Below, in pieces: positions 13,701 to 28,700 of a stretch of 64,000 nt of DNA (positions are counted from its first letter, which is position 1; every line of letters starts with the position of its first letter). The stretch is from Puffinus mauretanicus (Eukaryota > Chordata > Aves > Procellariiformes > Procellariidae). The stretch is taken from positions 744,001 to 808,000 of the forward strand of contig JAJKFH010002315.1 in assembly GCA_023333565.1 (NCBI GenBank). The letters run 5' to 3'. A program made the translations under genes and the position numbers. Under the pieces are notes generated by a model. It had not been told where the DNA came from, did no database searches, and saw only the letters and a program-made list of their open reading frames with translations.

Positions 13701-16700
13701 AGCAATTCCGTACTTGTTAACAAGACAAGACAACCAGCAGAACCAGTGACCAGTTTATAGTTCACATAATGCTTGAATACGCAGCACATTATTGTTCATA
13801 TAGAACATGAAACTAATGTAACAAAGTTAATTGATAAAGTTTTAGGAAAGACCAGATTAAGCATTTAGTATAATAAACACAAACTGAGAATGCAATTTAA
13901 AAGTTTTTTGTATACATGTAGCTTCACTAAGTGCCTGGTGTGTGCCAAAATGTTCCAGACTTTTCACTACTAACCAATCCAATCAAAAAAGGAAAATCAG
14001 TTTCTGAAAACAAGCTAATAAATTAAAATATTAAAAAGAAAAGAAAAGAAAAGCTACTCACGCAAGTGTCATATTGTTGCTCGGGTCCAGTCCGACCTCA
14101 ATAACAGTAGTCCCCTCTATATCCACTTCTTTACAGGGAGTAGTGTTTCTCCCAGTAACTCTGCAGGCCTGGTAGAACCCGTGCGGCTTCACTCGACCGG
14201 AGTCGTTACCCACGAATACCTGCAGCACCACCGGCTCGTTGTGACCTTCCAGCTGAAACACGGCAATACAAATTAAATATTTCAATTGGCCAGCAATGCC
14301 TCTTAATTAAAACAGGAAACATTTTATGCAGCTGAATTTGAAGTGAATCTGCTCCCAGCATTGCTGGAAACAATCCTAAGGGAAGAAGGAACAAACATTT
14401 TTCATCTAGTTTATAAAGAAGATGCTAATTTTTTTTTCTCTTTTGTCATTTGTTCTTCCATTACAAGACAAGTCAGTCATTTAATAAACAGGTGACTTTT
14501 TTTTTAAGTTATTATTATGATGAATCTTTTCTTTTTAAACCACCTTGAATCCTATCTATCTTCACACAGAATTATCCGAACTCCAACTTTCCGGTCTCTT
14601 ATGACCCCTCACTCTCACCCCAATGGTGACTATTTCCCCATCTCTTCCCAGGATCCTCCTTCCCCACCAGCATCTACACCCACCAGTCAGCTGAGAAAGA
14701 GAACATTTGCTGTGGCTGGTTCCAAAGTTGATGAGAATTTGTTGGTCAGTAGGTGCATGCCCATCGATCAATTAGCATGCTACACTTCTGGGATCCCATC
14801 TGCATGCCAGCCACACCTTGCAATCTTTGTGAAACCAGATTAAAATTGTCTAACACTTGCAAAACCACTGGATGAGTCAGAACAGGATGAGAAGGAAAGC
14901 AGAGGGAGGAATGGGATGAATGACTGTATGGTCCAATCATGCAAACCTAGTTTTCCTTCAGACACCAAAATAAAAATAAAAAATGGCAACTTGACATCTC
15001 CTACTTAAAGTTTGTGAACAGTGTTAGGATTCACTGAAACACTTAATAATTAAAAGCAGGTCAGACATATATTTCACATAATGATTTAACAGTCCTCCTG
15101 CAATCCAGTGTGCAAGCCATAATTATTCCAGAACATGTTAGTGAAAAATGCATTCGTTTTTATAACATCGACATTCTAGCATGAAAGGGTTTGTGTCCTT
15201 TTAACGCATTTTTACTAGCAGAATTCCACTGTGGTGCTACATACTAAAAATACTCTGACGTAAAAGTAAAAAGTCTTGAAGTAAACCTGGACATTGTATT
15301 ACGAAGTAACCTCTCTTATTCTTTTTAGGTAATAGAAGAAAAACACTCCAAGTAAAAAGAAACACTAGATCGCTGCCAAATTCCCGGGCCAGAGACAGAA
15401 ATTCTTTGCCACAGCATTCTAGGAGGAGATAAACCAAGTATTTTTAAATGTTTTCATTAAGCCACAATTGTTGCTAGAGGATTTCTGGGGGACAATGTTA
15501 TGTTTCATCCTAGGCCTGGAAGCCCAGTCAATACTTGCAGAAAGAAGCTCAATCTTTATTAGTACGGAGATGCAAATGAGAGCAGAATCCTCCAAAGGAT
15601 CTCTTAGGGGATTAGACACTTTGAAAATTTAGTTCTGCAGTTCTTAGCAAGTTTGAAAAAAGAAAAGAAAAAAAAAAAAATCAGCAAATAGTGATAAAAT
15701 CATAGTACACTCCTCATGTCCAAAAGGAGCAATTAGCTGACAGCAGGTAGGTGGGTTATGACTGTTATGGATGGCCAAAGCCAAAAGGTTTCTGGAGGTG
15801 GCCTAGTACAGGCTCCCACATATGAACCATGGGCTAACAGGTATAGTTCATATCAAGGACCTCAAAAGCCAAGACAGCACAAATAAACAAGTGGCCATGA
15901 AAACAGCCAACGAGAGGACTTAATTTCACCAGGTTGTCAAAAGGATGTGGGGAGTAAAGGGTACTCTGATATTCTACCATTGAATCTCTTTTACATGGAA
16001 AGCTGAATGAACAGTCTTTGTGCCATGTCACTAAGGTCTCCTTGGCTAGAAACAGCTTCTCCACAGCTAACCAGTGTTGTTTTTCTTTCCCAGTGTTCTT
16101 GTTAGAAGAAGGTATGAAAGGTGTGTAAGAGCACCTCTCATTATCTGGATGGTAACTGCTCCCGCTTTGCAATACTGTTAGCAAGAAAACAGGAAAAATC
16201 TGCTACTGATGGCTGGAATACCTCCGCTGACGCTTTGCATTTAGGATAATCTTTCTTTTGCCAGACAAGTCACTTGACTGAGGTTTGTTTATACAAATGT
16301 AATGTTGCATATTGATTGTAGACTCCCTAATTCTAAGTCATCAAGTAACATGGTTTTCTTCAAGGGGCCACAGAAGCTGCTTCTCCTCCTCAGTCTGCTT
16401 AAGAGTGATGCATCTGGTTGCCGTCACAGGTGCTGCCAGAAGAGAGCAAGCACCAGATCTCTACTGAACTAGCAACATTTTTACACTATTCTTCCCCATC
16501 TTTAAAACACCTCTCAAAAAGCCCAAACAAAACAAAAAAGCCCTTTTTTCCTTTAGATTTTTTTTCCACTAGCTCAGATTTCCTGGAGATCCACTGACTC
16601 ATTTTGTCTGTCCAACCCCGGCAGTCTTTTATATGCAGGGTATGAACTAGTTTGTCTATTGGTAAAGCAAGCTTGAGCTTCCAGCAATTCAGTAACACGA

Positions 16701-19700
16701 GACTCTTCCAAACAGAATTTTCACTGATGGGTGCTAACGGGTAACTGGGAAAGGAATTAAAAGGAAATTCAGATGAACAAAGGCCCATTAAGAAAATTCA
16801 CATAAATGAGCACTAAATCACCATAGCAACAGGACTATATGAATGGATTCTTTTCTTATGAAACTTTACTGGATTTCTACATTACTCAGGAGGACCGAGT
16901 GAAGCGTTGGAGATGTTTCTAACACAGTTGAACAGGACTTTAAAGATAAGTATACTTCTATACTCTGTCAGCAGTAATCAGCACAGATTTTAAGGGCTAT
17001 ATCGTAAAAAAACATTTCTCTGTGGACCTGGTAAATTAGTTTGGATTGAGAACTGCTTTGCTGCTTTCTCAAAGTGGCATAACTAATAAAAAGTATGAAA
17101 GGAAGTATCTTTTATCTTTCTTATTTGTATGATAACAAATATAGTTGTCTACTCGCTCGACCTGCTGGCCACGCTCCTCCCAATATAACCAGGATGCCAT
17201 TTGCCTTAGTTCCGAGTGTGCAATACTGGCTTGTATTCAGTTCGGTGTCCACTCTCACATTCATACTGTGGCCGCTGCAACTTTTGCGACGATATTTGAC
17301 ATCAGTTCTTCTGATTGTCTCTGTGTAAGTCAAGTACAGCATTACTCCTGGTAAGCCTTTCTACCATTTGCATTAGGAAACCTTCACAAGCGCAGTCCTA
17401 AACTTTAGATTGCTTCCACCAGGCTATGTAGCCGCCCTTGCAGATGGACAGATGGCTGAAACCTTTCACGATGAGAGAGGTCTGTGAGCAGGAGACTCCC
17501 GTTAGCTACCTATAGAAAGCATCACCTATTATCTTCTCAGTCAGGCAGTCTGTAACAGATATCAAAACATTATCCCTGAGCTTCCTTCCTCCTCTGATCT
17601 CAACAGGCCAGTCTCCCAATTTCATGCTGGAGGTCAGTGCAGTCAGGGAGCTCCTTATGATACACAACGTCCTCTCTTCTTTCTGAACAACTGCTGCACA
17701 TCCACAACTGCATTCCAGCCACGTATGCTACCCCAAGTCTCTGCGATTCCAGTCAAGTCACAACCCTGTGACTACACGAGGGAAAAAACAAGACCTGCAA
17801 ATTCACACTCTCTGCACTAGTGTGCAGTCACTGGAGAGCAGCCTCTGAATGTTCTCCCTTTCGAGCAGGAATGTGAAAGACCTCTTTATTGCCTTCTTCC
17901 TCATGTTTCTCCCCCATTTGTAGCTCCTCCTTCCCTTCTGAGCTTTGGTCCCCATCCTCTGACGAACTTACAGTAAAGCCCCCTCACCAGGCTGGCAAGC
18001 CTGATGACCAACAATTTCTCCCCTCTTTGAGTAAGGTGAATTTCATCAGTCGTCCTTTTCTCCCCTCCAAATGAAGCAAGATGAACAAAGAAGCTAAATG
18101 CTTGCTGGAGAAACCAGCTCTGCAGCCAGGCCCTGGATCCCTGACGGCATCTGCTCTATCCAGATCCTTCCCCTTGATCAGAAGGCTTGAGGACACCATT
18201 CAGTCCTGTGTAACGCTCATCCCTGCCTCAGAGCAAGTGACCATCAACACCTAAACTTTAAGGCATGGAAGTCTATACAGGAAACAGGCTGCATTTGTTA
18301 AGTGTGCATACAGCTACTTCCTCTTTTCTTCCCCCCATTCTCCAGTTCTACTAATCCACATGTACTTCACTGCTGTTAACCATACGGAGCACTACGTCCC
18401 ATAAAGTACACCTCAGTTAGATCTTTAAGACTCTACCTTGAAGACAGACACTGGATATGTGGATTCAGATACTTCTTATTAAAAAAAAAAAAAAGACAAA
18501 AACAAAAAAAAAAAACAAAAAAACACCCCACTTTTAATTTATTTTTTTAAATGAAACCTAGTTGTATGTCCTTACCAGTAAGGCATAATGATGACCCGCT
18601 GTCATCAGCAATCAAGCAGTTACAGCATTTCACTGTGCTAGTTTTGTATGCTTGAAGTGTCTATCTATTTACACAGTTCGTATAATTGTAGTCTAACAGG
18701 ACATGTATCACAGATTATATATCACTGCCTTGACATAAAACTTCCTTTTCCTGTAACTTTGTGATGCAAATAGACTTCTTGTTACCTGCAAGAAGAGATA
18801 CAGTACAGCCTCTACAGCAAAGAGACTGCAAAGTCTCCCCCGTTCCCTCTAAAAATAGAGATTCTAGGCCTATTTGAACCGAACCAGCTCCCATCCTACT
18901 AAAGCATCCCTTGGAAAGGAGTCCCCGTATCACCTAACACTGAGCAGCCTACCTTTACCGTTGGAAAGCCTTGCTGGGTCCGGTCTTTCACTGAGCCTCG
19001 GCTGCCTTCGGTCAGATAACGAGCCCTGTGCTGGGTTTCCGGCTGCACCACTATCTTCAGCTCCTTCCCCTCACTCTTAGTCGGATACTGACCACACAAC
19101 ATTGGGGTCTTCTTCCCTCCAGCTCCTTTCTGGTTCTCTGATGCTCTGGGAAGTCAAAGCAGACCATTAAAAAGATGTTTTAAGCAGCTCTCCAATAAAA
19201 ACAAACTAAATCACAGAAAAGCTAAAAAGATAAAGAGTGTATATTAACGGATAGAAGAGTTATAGTTGAGAGCAAACTTTGGAATTCTCTTTCTGACAGA
19301 GAAGGAAACCTGCAGGATGAAGAGGAACAGTGCTTCCCTGCCTCCTCCATCCAGTGCAAATAGGAACCGCTTTTCAGAGAGTAAACATAAAGGAAGGGAA
19401 AAGCAATTAGCATTAAACTATGTTAACAAACAGAAGGCGGCTCATAATCTGCTTTTTCATAGTGATATGATACAGCCTGATATTATCTGAATAAGCTGTT
19501 TTGCTTCTGTAACAAATATACATATGTACACACACACACTGAATGGATTTAAGGTTAAATGATACTTCTTTAAATAGGAAAACAGCCTCATGCCTGTCTC
19601 CGCCTGAACTTGCATATCCATGCAAACTCAAATACTAATTTCCGTCAAAACAGATTGATAAATTTATGTTAAAACCGAATTAGTTATTGTAAAAAGCTCT

Positions 19701-22700
19701 GAGGCAATTGCACCAATTTTAAATCTGCAGTGTATGCAAAAAGACTCTTTCTTTCCAGGTGCGTACCTTAAGATGTACTGTATCTTGTGTTCAGTTCCAT
19801 AATTAAAACCTGAATGAAGAAGCCCTCCAAAGTATAACATCATGTGATCAATTTTGTGTTCACTTTAAAGCACAATGGAAAATAAATCTTGATCTTATAC
19901 AGAGCAGGTTTGTGTAATGATCCTGAACTGAAGGCTAATAAACCCATTTAACACTAGCAAAGGTAAACAAGCCATGGCAAACGGTACAGGCAGAAAGAGG
20001 GCTCCAGGAGTTTATGCAGAATGTAATATTCTTTTTTACTAGCAAAAAGTAGTTTCTAAGAGCTAACGACTCTGAAGAAAGCAGTTCAGGTGTGCTTCAG
20101 AAAGCAATTCATAGGTGTGAATTGCTTAAAAAACAAATCCTGTTCCAATGTGCAACACACACAAGTAATTTATCCAGGATTTTTTCTCAGGGAGAAGGGT
20201 GAAAAAAAATGCTTTTTCTTCAGAATAGTTTACTGAGAGCTTTGCCACTGCATGAGTTTTTCACTGACCTGAAGGCTGGGGTAACCCATAGCGTTCTCTT
20301 CCCAATTACCAGATGATTTATACTAACAAACATATCAGCACCTTTCCTAAAACTCCTACTGTGCAGTGAACAGCACAAGGCCACATAGTACACAGATACC
20401 TCCAAGCCATTCCCCAGCCCCTGCAGCAGCCTGGCCCAGAACTCTTCCTACAGAAGGGCCTTCTCCTACCCCAGGGAAGGTCGGGCACGTTGCCCCCCAT
20501 TCCACCACACCTCATACCCCTGAAAGTCCTATTTGTCATGCTCTTACTTCTACTAAACCTTCCAAAACCTTTTAATATACGTAACAAAGGGTTAACACGG
20601 ACACTGCTGAGCTGTTACGAGGTCTGTGCTTTGTATGAATTTCATTCATGTTTTTCTGTTCATGGTTAGCCACTTCACCACGGGACTGCCCGCTCATCCA
20701 GCTGAGCCCGGGTCGGACGCCCGGCGCGCGTCCCTGAGCAGCCGAGGCTGCCTGGCACGCTCGTCTTCAACCCAGTAACAGCAGAGAGGCAGGATCCAGA
20801 GGGGATAGAAGGCTGCGAGAGTACCATCTTTCTGCCAAGGAGTCCTGATTACTCTGCGACAGCCTGCTCAAACAGGCTGTTTAAAAAAATAAAAACGCTA
20901 TGTAAAAACATACCTTCTTTTAGGAAAATAAAAGGGACAAAATTCTTCTTCAATGTAGCATATACAAAACCCGCGATAGACTAAATAAACTGTAATTAAC
21001 ACCACTATGCTCTTCGCTTCTGTACAAGTTAAGCAAAACCCCTAATCAAATTCAAGCTTGTAGATAATCACTTTCTCTATTCTTCTTGTCAGGACGTTAC
21101 CCCAATGGACTTTCAATGAAAGCCTTCTCTTTTTCTTACTCAGAATTTTACATCACACAGCTACAATCTCCGCGCTTCCCACAGGGAACGTGGGAAGGAA
21201 CGCTGAGCAGCCTCAGCTACTGCCACCACCACCACGTTATTCAAAAGGCTGTGCCAGGGCCCCGTGCCTTCTGCGCCTCGGTGAGGCTGGGCACTGTAAC
21301 GTCCCCGCAGAACGCTCCATGTGAAGACATCACACGGATTGCTTAGTCTGACCTTGTCATGCTTTCCAGCTCCATAAATTAATACAGGAGACTGAGATAT
21401 TATTGAATTTTGAAGGGAAGCGTTAGAGGCAGCCATCAAAATGAATTCACTTTTAACACTCAAAATGTGAAGTTTTAGCAGTGTGACATTAACACTTCCG
21501 CTTCTCCAACACAACTCTGCCTTTTCCTGACATTTCATCACGCTTAAAACCCAAGCTACCTTAATCATCAACATACTAATATTTTATACATTGTCCTATT
21601 TATGTGAAGAGATGCTAGCTAACAGCTGTTTTGAAAGTTTTCCCTCTAGAAACCTAAAGTAATCATTACTTTCAATCTGATTAGCTGAACTTGAAAGCAA
21701 TAGCAAAGCCTTCACCAGAACTTCTCATTGGTTTTTCTTCTCAAATTATGAGGATATCTCATGTACACACCCTTTTAACTTAGTTTATTTGTAATACTAA
21801 TATCCATGCACATACAAATAAAATATTTCATACACACCCATTTATTTATTAGCTTAATTGTTACCAGACAATGTTTCCTCAAAGCTAGCACTTCTCTTCT
21901 AAAACAGAAATGTAAGTGGCCAACCCCATGATTCTATTAAAACAGATTTCATGAGTTAAGTTTGCTTGGTCCTGCAGTGGCATCAGGGCTGTTCCCAGCG
22001 AAGATCTGAAAGTGAAAGCGAGACCACGCATGTCGGAAATCTGAGACTCTGCCCTACATCACCGTTAATTCCTCCGTTTCTAAAAAGGCTTTCGCAAATT
22101 CCAACAGTACCCACAGGAATATCTTCTTTTTCTTCCTAGTTTTTAAAGACAACTGACTAGAAGTTTCTTTTGAGGTAAATGCTATTTCCACTTCACAAAT
22201 TAGGAAGGGTGCTTTCCTTGCTCTTTTCTCAAAGCCAAAAGTAAATGAACTCCCTTGGCTGAACTCCATCAGGCTGGAAAGTTAAAAAAAAAAGTCACTA
22301 CTGTGACCTAGATTTGTACTGCTAAATCTCCATATTCCAACTGCAAAATTAAGTTTTCTAACAGCTTGGCCATTTCTTATCCCAGAGCTTTTATTTAAAG
22401 GGACAAATCTGTTACGCAAGAGTTTTGCTGCCATTCAACCTAGCCTGTATACAACACATTCAGAAAAAAATCATGCTTATCTACCCCTGCATTCACAGAG
22501 TATTGCCGACAGTACCGATGAACGTTCACTGGTTAGCCCCTAATATTTTAGGGAATGTTATAGTCTTGTGATCTTTTAGATTGAGAACATACATGTTGTT
22601 CCAGAGTTTACTAAATCTCCCCTTTCTGTCCAGAGATCACATTTACAGTCACACAGTTCTTGCCTTTCGATAAAGTTTCTTCCCTTTGTAAGGGAGAGCC

Positions 22701-25700
22701 TGACCTCCTTTGTGCTCGGCAGAGGTCGTTTCCTAGTTCCAAGTACCTGCTTTACATACGCTAATTTGCTTCTTTGGGTCTACCATGTACTAATGTTTTA
22801 CTTTATTATCAATTTCAGCTGGTGAAAAGGAGAGATGCTGGACAACTGCAGCCAAGCTTAGAGCAGTGGTTGTAAGAGAGACCAGAAGACCCAGAGGTCC
22901 AAGGAGACTGGAGCAGACGGCAGAGCCAACGCTCCTGGTACCAACCAGCTCGGCTTTTCCTGGTGCAGAACCCAGGCCAGCACACTCTGGAGAGTTTCTC
23001 AGAATCACTTTCTCATAGTGAAATTTTAAGTATGGAACTGCAAATGACCCTGGGAATACAGACGCCAGGCTCTTTCCCTTTGGAATATGAGAAGTTCATA
23101 ATCTTACCCATCAGTCAAATTTTAATATTCACCATTACTGTGATGAACATTAGAATGTACTGCGAGCACATACATAACAGTAAAAACAGAAACAAAATAC
23201 ACCCCCCCAAGAAAAAAAAAAACCACAAAATAAAAAAGCCCAATCTATCCACTTGACCATCCATCTTAAAAGTACTAAAGAAGCCACAAGTTAAAAAATA
23301 AAATAAAATAAAAAAATGTATCAACACACTACTGTAAACTGATGGACTTTTTCCTCTTTAAGCAGCTACTGAAATGCATTTAGTGAACAGTGTGAAGTGG
23401 GAGAGATGAGAGACCACCACCCAGGCGTGCCCACGTACAGACACACGCATGCACACAACCCAGAAGCACAGAGAGAAACAGGATTAGAGATTTATTTCTG
23501 AAAAAAATCAAATACAGAAGTGAATTCACAAGAAAAAACAAAATTTTGGTTCAGCATATCATCTTAACATTTTATAAAAAATTAAAGGATGTGTTAATTT
23601 AAATGATGAGAAACCTTAACAAGCCATTAACTTCTACTCCCATCACTCTCACTATTGGATAAATAGAGAGAGAGAGACAAACAGAAGCAGGTGAAGTGCA
23701 CAGACTGAAATCCTCACATAAAATCCTGCAAAAAGCATTAAGATTTAGGGTGCGTCCAGTCCACTTCTGCCTTTCTTTTTAAACACAATAACGTTTTCAT
23801 TTCCATTTTATAAATGGAATCGTGCAATCTTTTAGGAATTTCACTTAAACAAGAATACAGATGAGCTCATCAGTGCTGCGTCCAATTATTGCAGGAAAGT
23901 TTAGCTTTATCTTCTAAATAAACATTAACAAGTCTAATGAGAACTTATCATGGGCTAGGACGCAAAAGGGAACAGCAGAAAAGGGAAGGGATTTATGTGA
24001 GAACCTGAGTAGAACACTTGACGGGAAGTGGGGGCAGTTTTATTAGTTTGGTTTTACATATGGCGATAGAACTTTTTTTTTAAAAAAAAAAAAAAAGGCA
24101 GATACCAACCCATTTCCTGCTTTTGAGTTGCCTTTGCTGTCCGTGCTGAGCTGAGAAAGGACATAGTGAGGCGCTTTGGCACTGTCGGCATCAAATATAT
24201 CCATGTTGGACTCTTCACAATCTCGACGTTTGATCCCTGGCCTCTGCTTTGGATTTCGTTTGCGTGATTTACGTGGCACCTCAGTGTTATCATTGTAGGA
24301 ACTGGTACTCATGTTACTGAAGTTGGAGGGTGAATCCTCCATCCACATACTGCAGCTCTGCTCTGACTCCAATCCACACCCCTCATCCTGGCAGGACATC
24401 CGACTGTTGTCCAGCAAGTCCTCAGGTGGTGGCGAGATGTACAGGACTGTGTGTCGCTTCGGCGTTGACTGCTGCTGCTGGGCTGTGTTACTGGTTAACT
24501 GCTTTTCACTTACCCCTCTGGTACTTACCCCCACGGCTGAGGAGCAGCTCTCCACTTGCATAGCCTTGCTGTCGGTGACTGAGGTAGAGTAAATGGTAGG
24601 ACTGGAAGAGGTGGTAAAGGAGCTGCAAGCACCGCCCATGGAGGAAGAGGAAGGAGCTGAAGAAGCATCTGCGGTGTATAATTCAGAAGTAAATACAAGA
24701 TACATGGTTCTGTGTGTGCTGGCTATAGCAGTCCCATTGAAATAAAGTGATTTATGAACCGATTTCTTGCCCCCAATAAATATTTGGAATTTGGTAAGTT
24801 TTAGAATGTAAATGCTTAAAGCAATACAGCCTAGCCAGTACAGTACTTTGGAAATGTCCAAATAAGACTTAGTATGATCCACTGTAATCAACTTTTTTAA
24901 AACTTAATGTTAATTCATAAAAATGGCTGCAAGTAAACAGAGCTTTCATTGCCTCAGCTGGACTAGTTATTTGTGTAGAAGCCATTTCATCTAAAATAAT
25001 GGAAGCCCCAATGCAAAAAGCTTATAATCCACATTCAATGCCAATTAAACCATTTATTGTTGGAATTTTTTATTTTTGAAAAAGACGGGACTGTGCTTAG
25101 CCACAAAATATTAAAATAAGTTTCTAACCTATGAAGCAGAGAACTACAGGTCATTTTTAATGCAGACACTCCCTGCTTCAGAGGCAAATCCTGGAATAAA
25201 AATATGAGAAAATAAATGAGAAAAAGAGCTGCTGATTATTCCATCATAAATGAGAAATAAAATATAAAATCAACTGAGTTGGTAGGCAAAATGGAACTGG
25301 TATCAGTCACTATGACATAGCTGTTTATTTTGAAGGTTCAAAACAGGGATGAAATATCTGTATTGCTGATACAAGAAGGCATGAAATTTCTGTAATTTGA
25401 CTCTTTCAGTCACTGAGACTGATTTCTCTCGGACTTTCTTAGCTAAGTCCCTTATGCATACAGAGACAACTTGGGACAGATCTCTGAAAAATTCATATTA
25501 AGCAGGAGAATTTAAACAATGTGATTGTGACTTCTCCAGAGGTCACAGAGATCAATCTGGTTTAGAAACATGAAAGGACACCTAAATGATTAAAACAAGA
25601 CCCTGAAGATTTCTGGAGAACAACATAATCATTTCCACTGAAGAATTTTAATGCACTAATCAGCTGAAAACATAGGCTAAAACATTTGAGAGGAAGCAGT

Positions 25701-28700
25701 ATGGACAAAGTAGGTCTTTATTTATTTGTTTAAATCAGCTGTAGCTCACTGAGGAATAACTAACTGAATTTTATATTCAGATTTAAACTTCCTCGAGGGG
25801 AGTGCTATTTTCTGTATTTCTACGCTGCTGACCACACCTTACACAATAAACCAGACCCATAGAAATAATCTAATTTTGGAAACAAATTGCACATAATATA
25901 TATACATAATTACACAATATGTTTGTTCAGCTAGCGACTGGTGCCATAGAGGTAACACCTATTATTAAGAGGAACATGATGTTTTCCTTTTTGTTGTTTG
26001 CGATTTTTTTAAAAATCCAAAATACTATATTAATCTCTCAAGTTTAAAAGGTTTAAAGATAGTTGAACTATTTTATCCAATTTAAGCTATTTATAAGTAA
26101 CAGAATGAAGTATGTTCAGCCACGATATATATATTTAATTAACAGCAAAACTTAGCAAACCTTCCTATAAATCATCCTACTTGTGATTACCAGGGGGCAT
26201 CAATGACTGATGATAAAGAATTATTAAACCGTTACCGTTTCTTACAGCTTTTCTGTGCTAAATGAATTTAAAAGTAAATATACACTACTTCAGATTGTAA
26301 AATTTAGCGGTCGTTACAGTTTATTGATAAACTGTTCTGCTTTTATCTTCATAGGAAGTCCCTTCCCCAAACCTCCCAGTGAACCAGGAGCAGATGAATG
26401 ATACCAGTTCCATTTTCCAGTTTGTTCTTTGGCAAATATAGTGGCTGAAATTGGAGAATTCAGTCACTTTGAACTGCATTCCAATTTAAAGGCAAATTTA
26501 TCCTTTCTGTATCATGCATTAATGCAATGCTTTTCTCAAAAACATTTACAGGATTGGCAAGAACTGTTAAATCTAGATATTCATTTCAGTGACAATATTT
26601 AGGAGCTGATTTGCAGCCACTTTGAGTTGAGAAAGATCGTTGCTATTTGGGATGTTTACTTTGTTTTGTTAAAATAGAATTAGTTTCCATTCATCATTTA
26701 TACACTCAAACAGAAAGAAACAGAAATATGCAGCATGCATACAGCATATATGCTGCACCCAAGTGTTTGCAAACCAAATACATGGAGCACACAGCAGTAA
26801 CGCTGCAGAACTGGATTACTGAATAGCGATATTTCCCCTATTTAAAATCAATTCCTCTTTTAACGGATGAAACTGAGCATCACGCACAGTGCAACGCAGT
26901 GTATGCACGTCTGTTTGTGTATGTTTGCCTGTCCGTGACAAAGACTTTGACGAGAGCAGGGCTCTAGAATCAGAAGACTTTTCCTCCAATAGATTAATAT
27001 CAAAGATCTTTCTTTTTGCAGCAAATACTGGGAATGTTTTAGAAAGGTCTTTTCAGAGACTTATAAGAAAAACTTGAAGTGACAATCCATACACAGGTCT
27101 GCATTGGAACAGGTATGCCAAACACTGATCACACCCTGCATATCAAACGGTTCAATGCATACCCTGTCCAGAAATGCAACAACTGTACTTTTCCCTCACT
27201 TTCCTAGGAAAAAAAAAAAAACACGTCACTAAACAAAATATTTTTCAGTATAAAGCTAAAAGAGCTGGTAATGGTATCATTATTTTAGGGTGCAGCATTT
27301 TGCAATATTCAAGTTGCTATCATTATTGCTATCCAAAACAATTTCTCCTCCAGGTTTTTTTCCTAAAAGTTAAGAAGCATGTATGTGTATGAATATGTGT
27401 ATATGTTTTTCCTTTATACATTTAAAAAGGAAAGAAATACTGTCCCTTATAAATTCATTACACTCTCCACCATTTATCAGACACTCCCCTGTGTAACAAT
27501 AAGATTAGATTATCGAAACAGTATCAAGTTAAACAGTAATGGCAAGAAAACCACTCTCTTTAGCCTTATATATTCTCAAACGAATGCCATTACCATCCAT
27601 AAACATGCAAGTGTTTTAAAGCACATACAGGCCAGTGTCTTCTTTATTATAATAACTAAAAATATGTAAGAAAGTATGACAAATATTACAGCTAATGAAA
27701 TAAACTGGCTATATTAGAACAATCAAACACATAAAGTTAAAATCTATTTTGGGAGATAAATTAGTAATTGCTTTAGTAACATTTTAAGTTACGCAAATAC
27801 TAAGAAACACAGTAAAATTTATGTTTTCTCACAGTCTGCAGGCCTTTAGCCAAGTCATCTTCCTTTGAACTAATAAATAAATAAATGGGGTCAACCAAAT
27901 ACGAATTCACAAAGTTACTGTAACGAATAAACCACTATATGCTTTACATGGCTCCCATTTTGTTTTATCAATTTATTCTAAAGCCAGTGACAACACATGC
28001 GTATCTGATACCCAAAGGAGATCTCTTGGTTGAATATGCTGCATTTTGGGAAAAAGTCTATTCTAAAGTTTTCAGTAATTCAAACTTGACTGGTATTGCT
28101 TTAAAAGGTGAGAGCATTTTGCATTTCCTGGTTTTGACGTTTTGACATTTTCCCCAACATGCAGATAATAAACAAAATATAAGCAGTGGACATCCAGTGT
28201 GAGGGGTATACTGGTCGCTGGTCTGTCAAGTTAACAGTGGAAACATACACATGCCTTTCCCAGTTTAAGCATTTCCTTTATTTGAGGTTACTTTCTTCAG
28301 ACAGAGTTAATGGGAATTGTTATAGGTGGCTCTTTCGTTTGCAATTTAACAGTGCTTGCAATGACAAATATATAGTTTAAATGAGTATGTACATTTTGAA
28401 ATATAAGACTGAATATATTTTAACACAGCCTCAAAATAAAAATTGCTTTCGGAGCAACAACACTGAATAGAAGCCAGATGCATGTTATGGCAAGTATGCA
28501 GCCACAGTATTATAAATTAAACGTGCACCAGCATCACAAGGTGGTTTTTTTTGTTTTTCTTAATAAAAAAATTAGAGAGAAAACTACTTCCACATTAGAG
28601 CAATTTTGATCACTGTTGAAACTAAACCTCCTGAATCTATCCATTGCCATCACTGTAACATGTAAGGTAGTTGAAATAAGTAATTTGGAACGTGTTGTCT

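Noticed and set aside
24105..24668. Exon 3 ending at the downstream GT (GGG TTG before GTATCT)
   Set aside because: It breaks the frame with exon 4, whereas ending at AAT GG restores the conserved GNG/A-x-ENQK junction of equal length to human.
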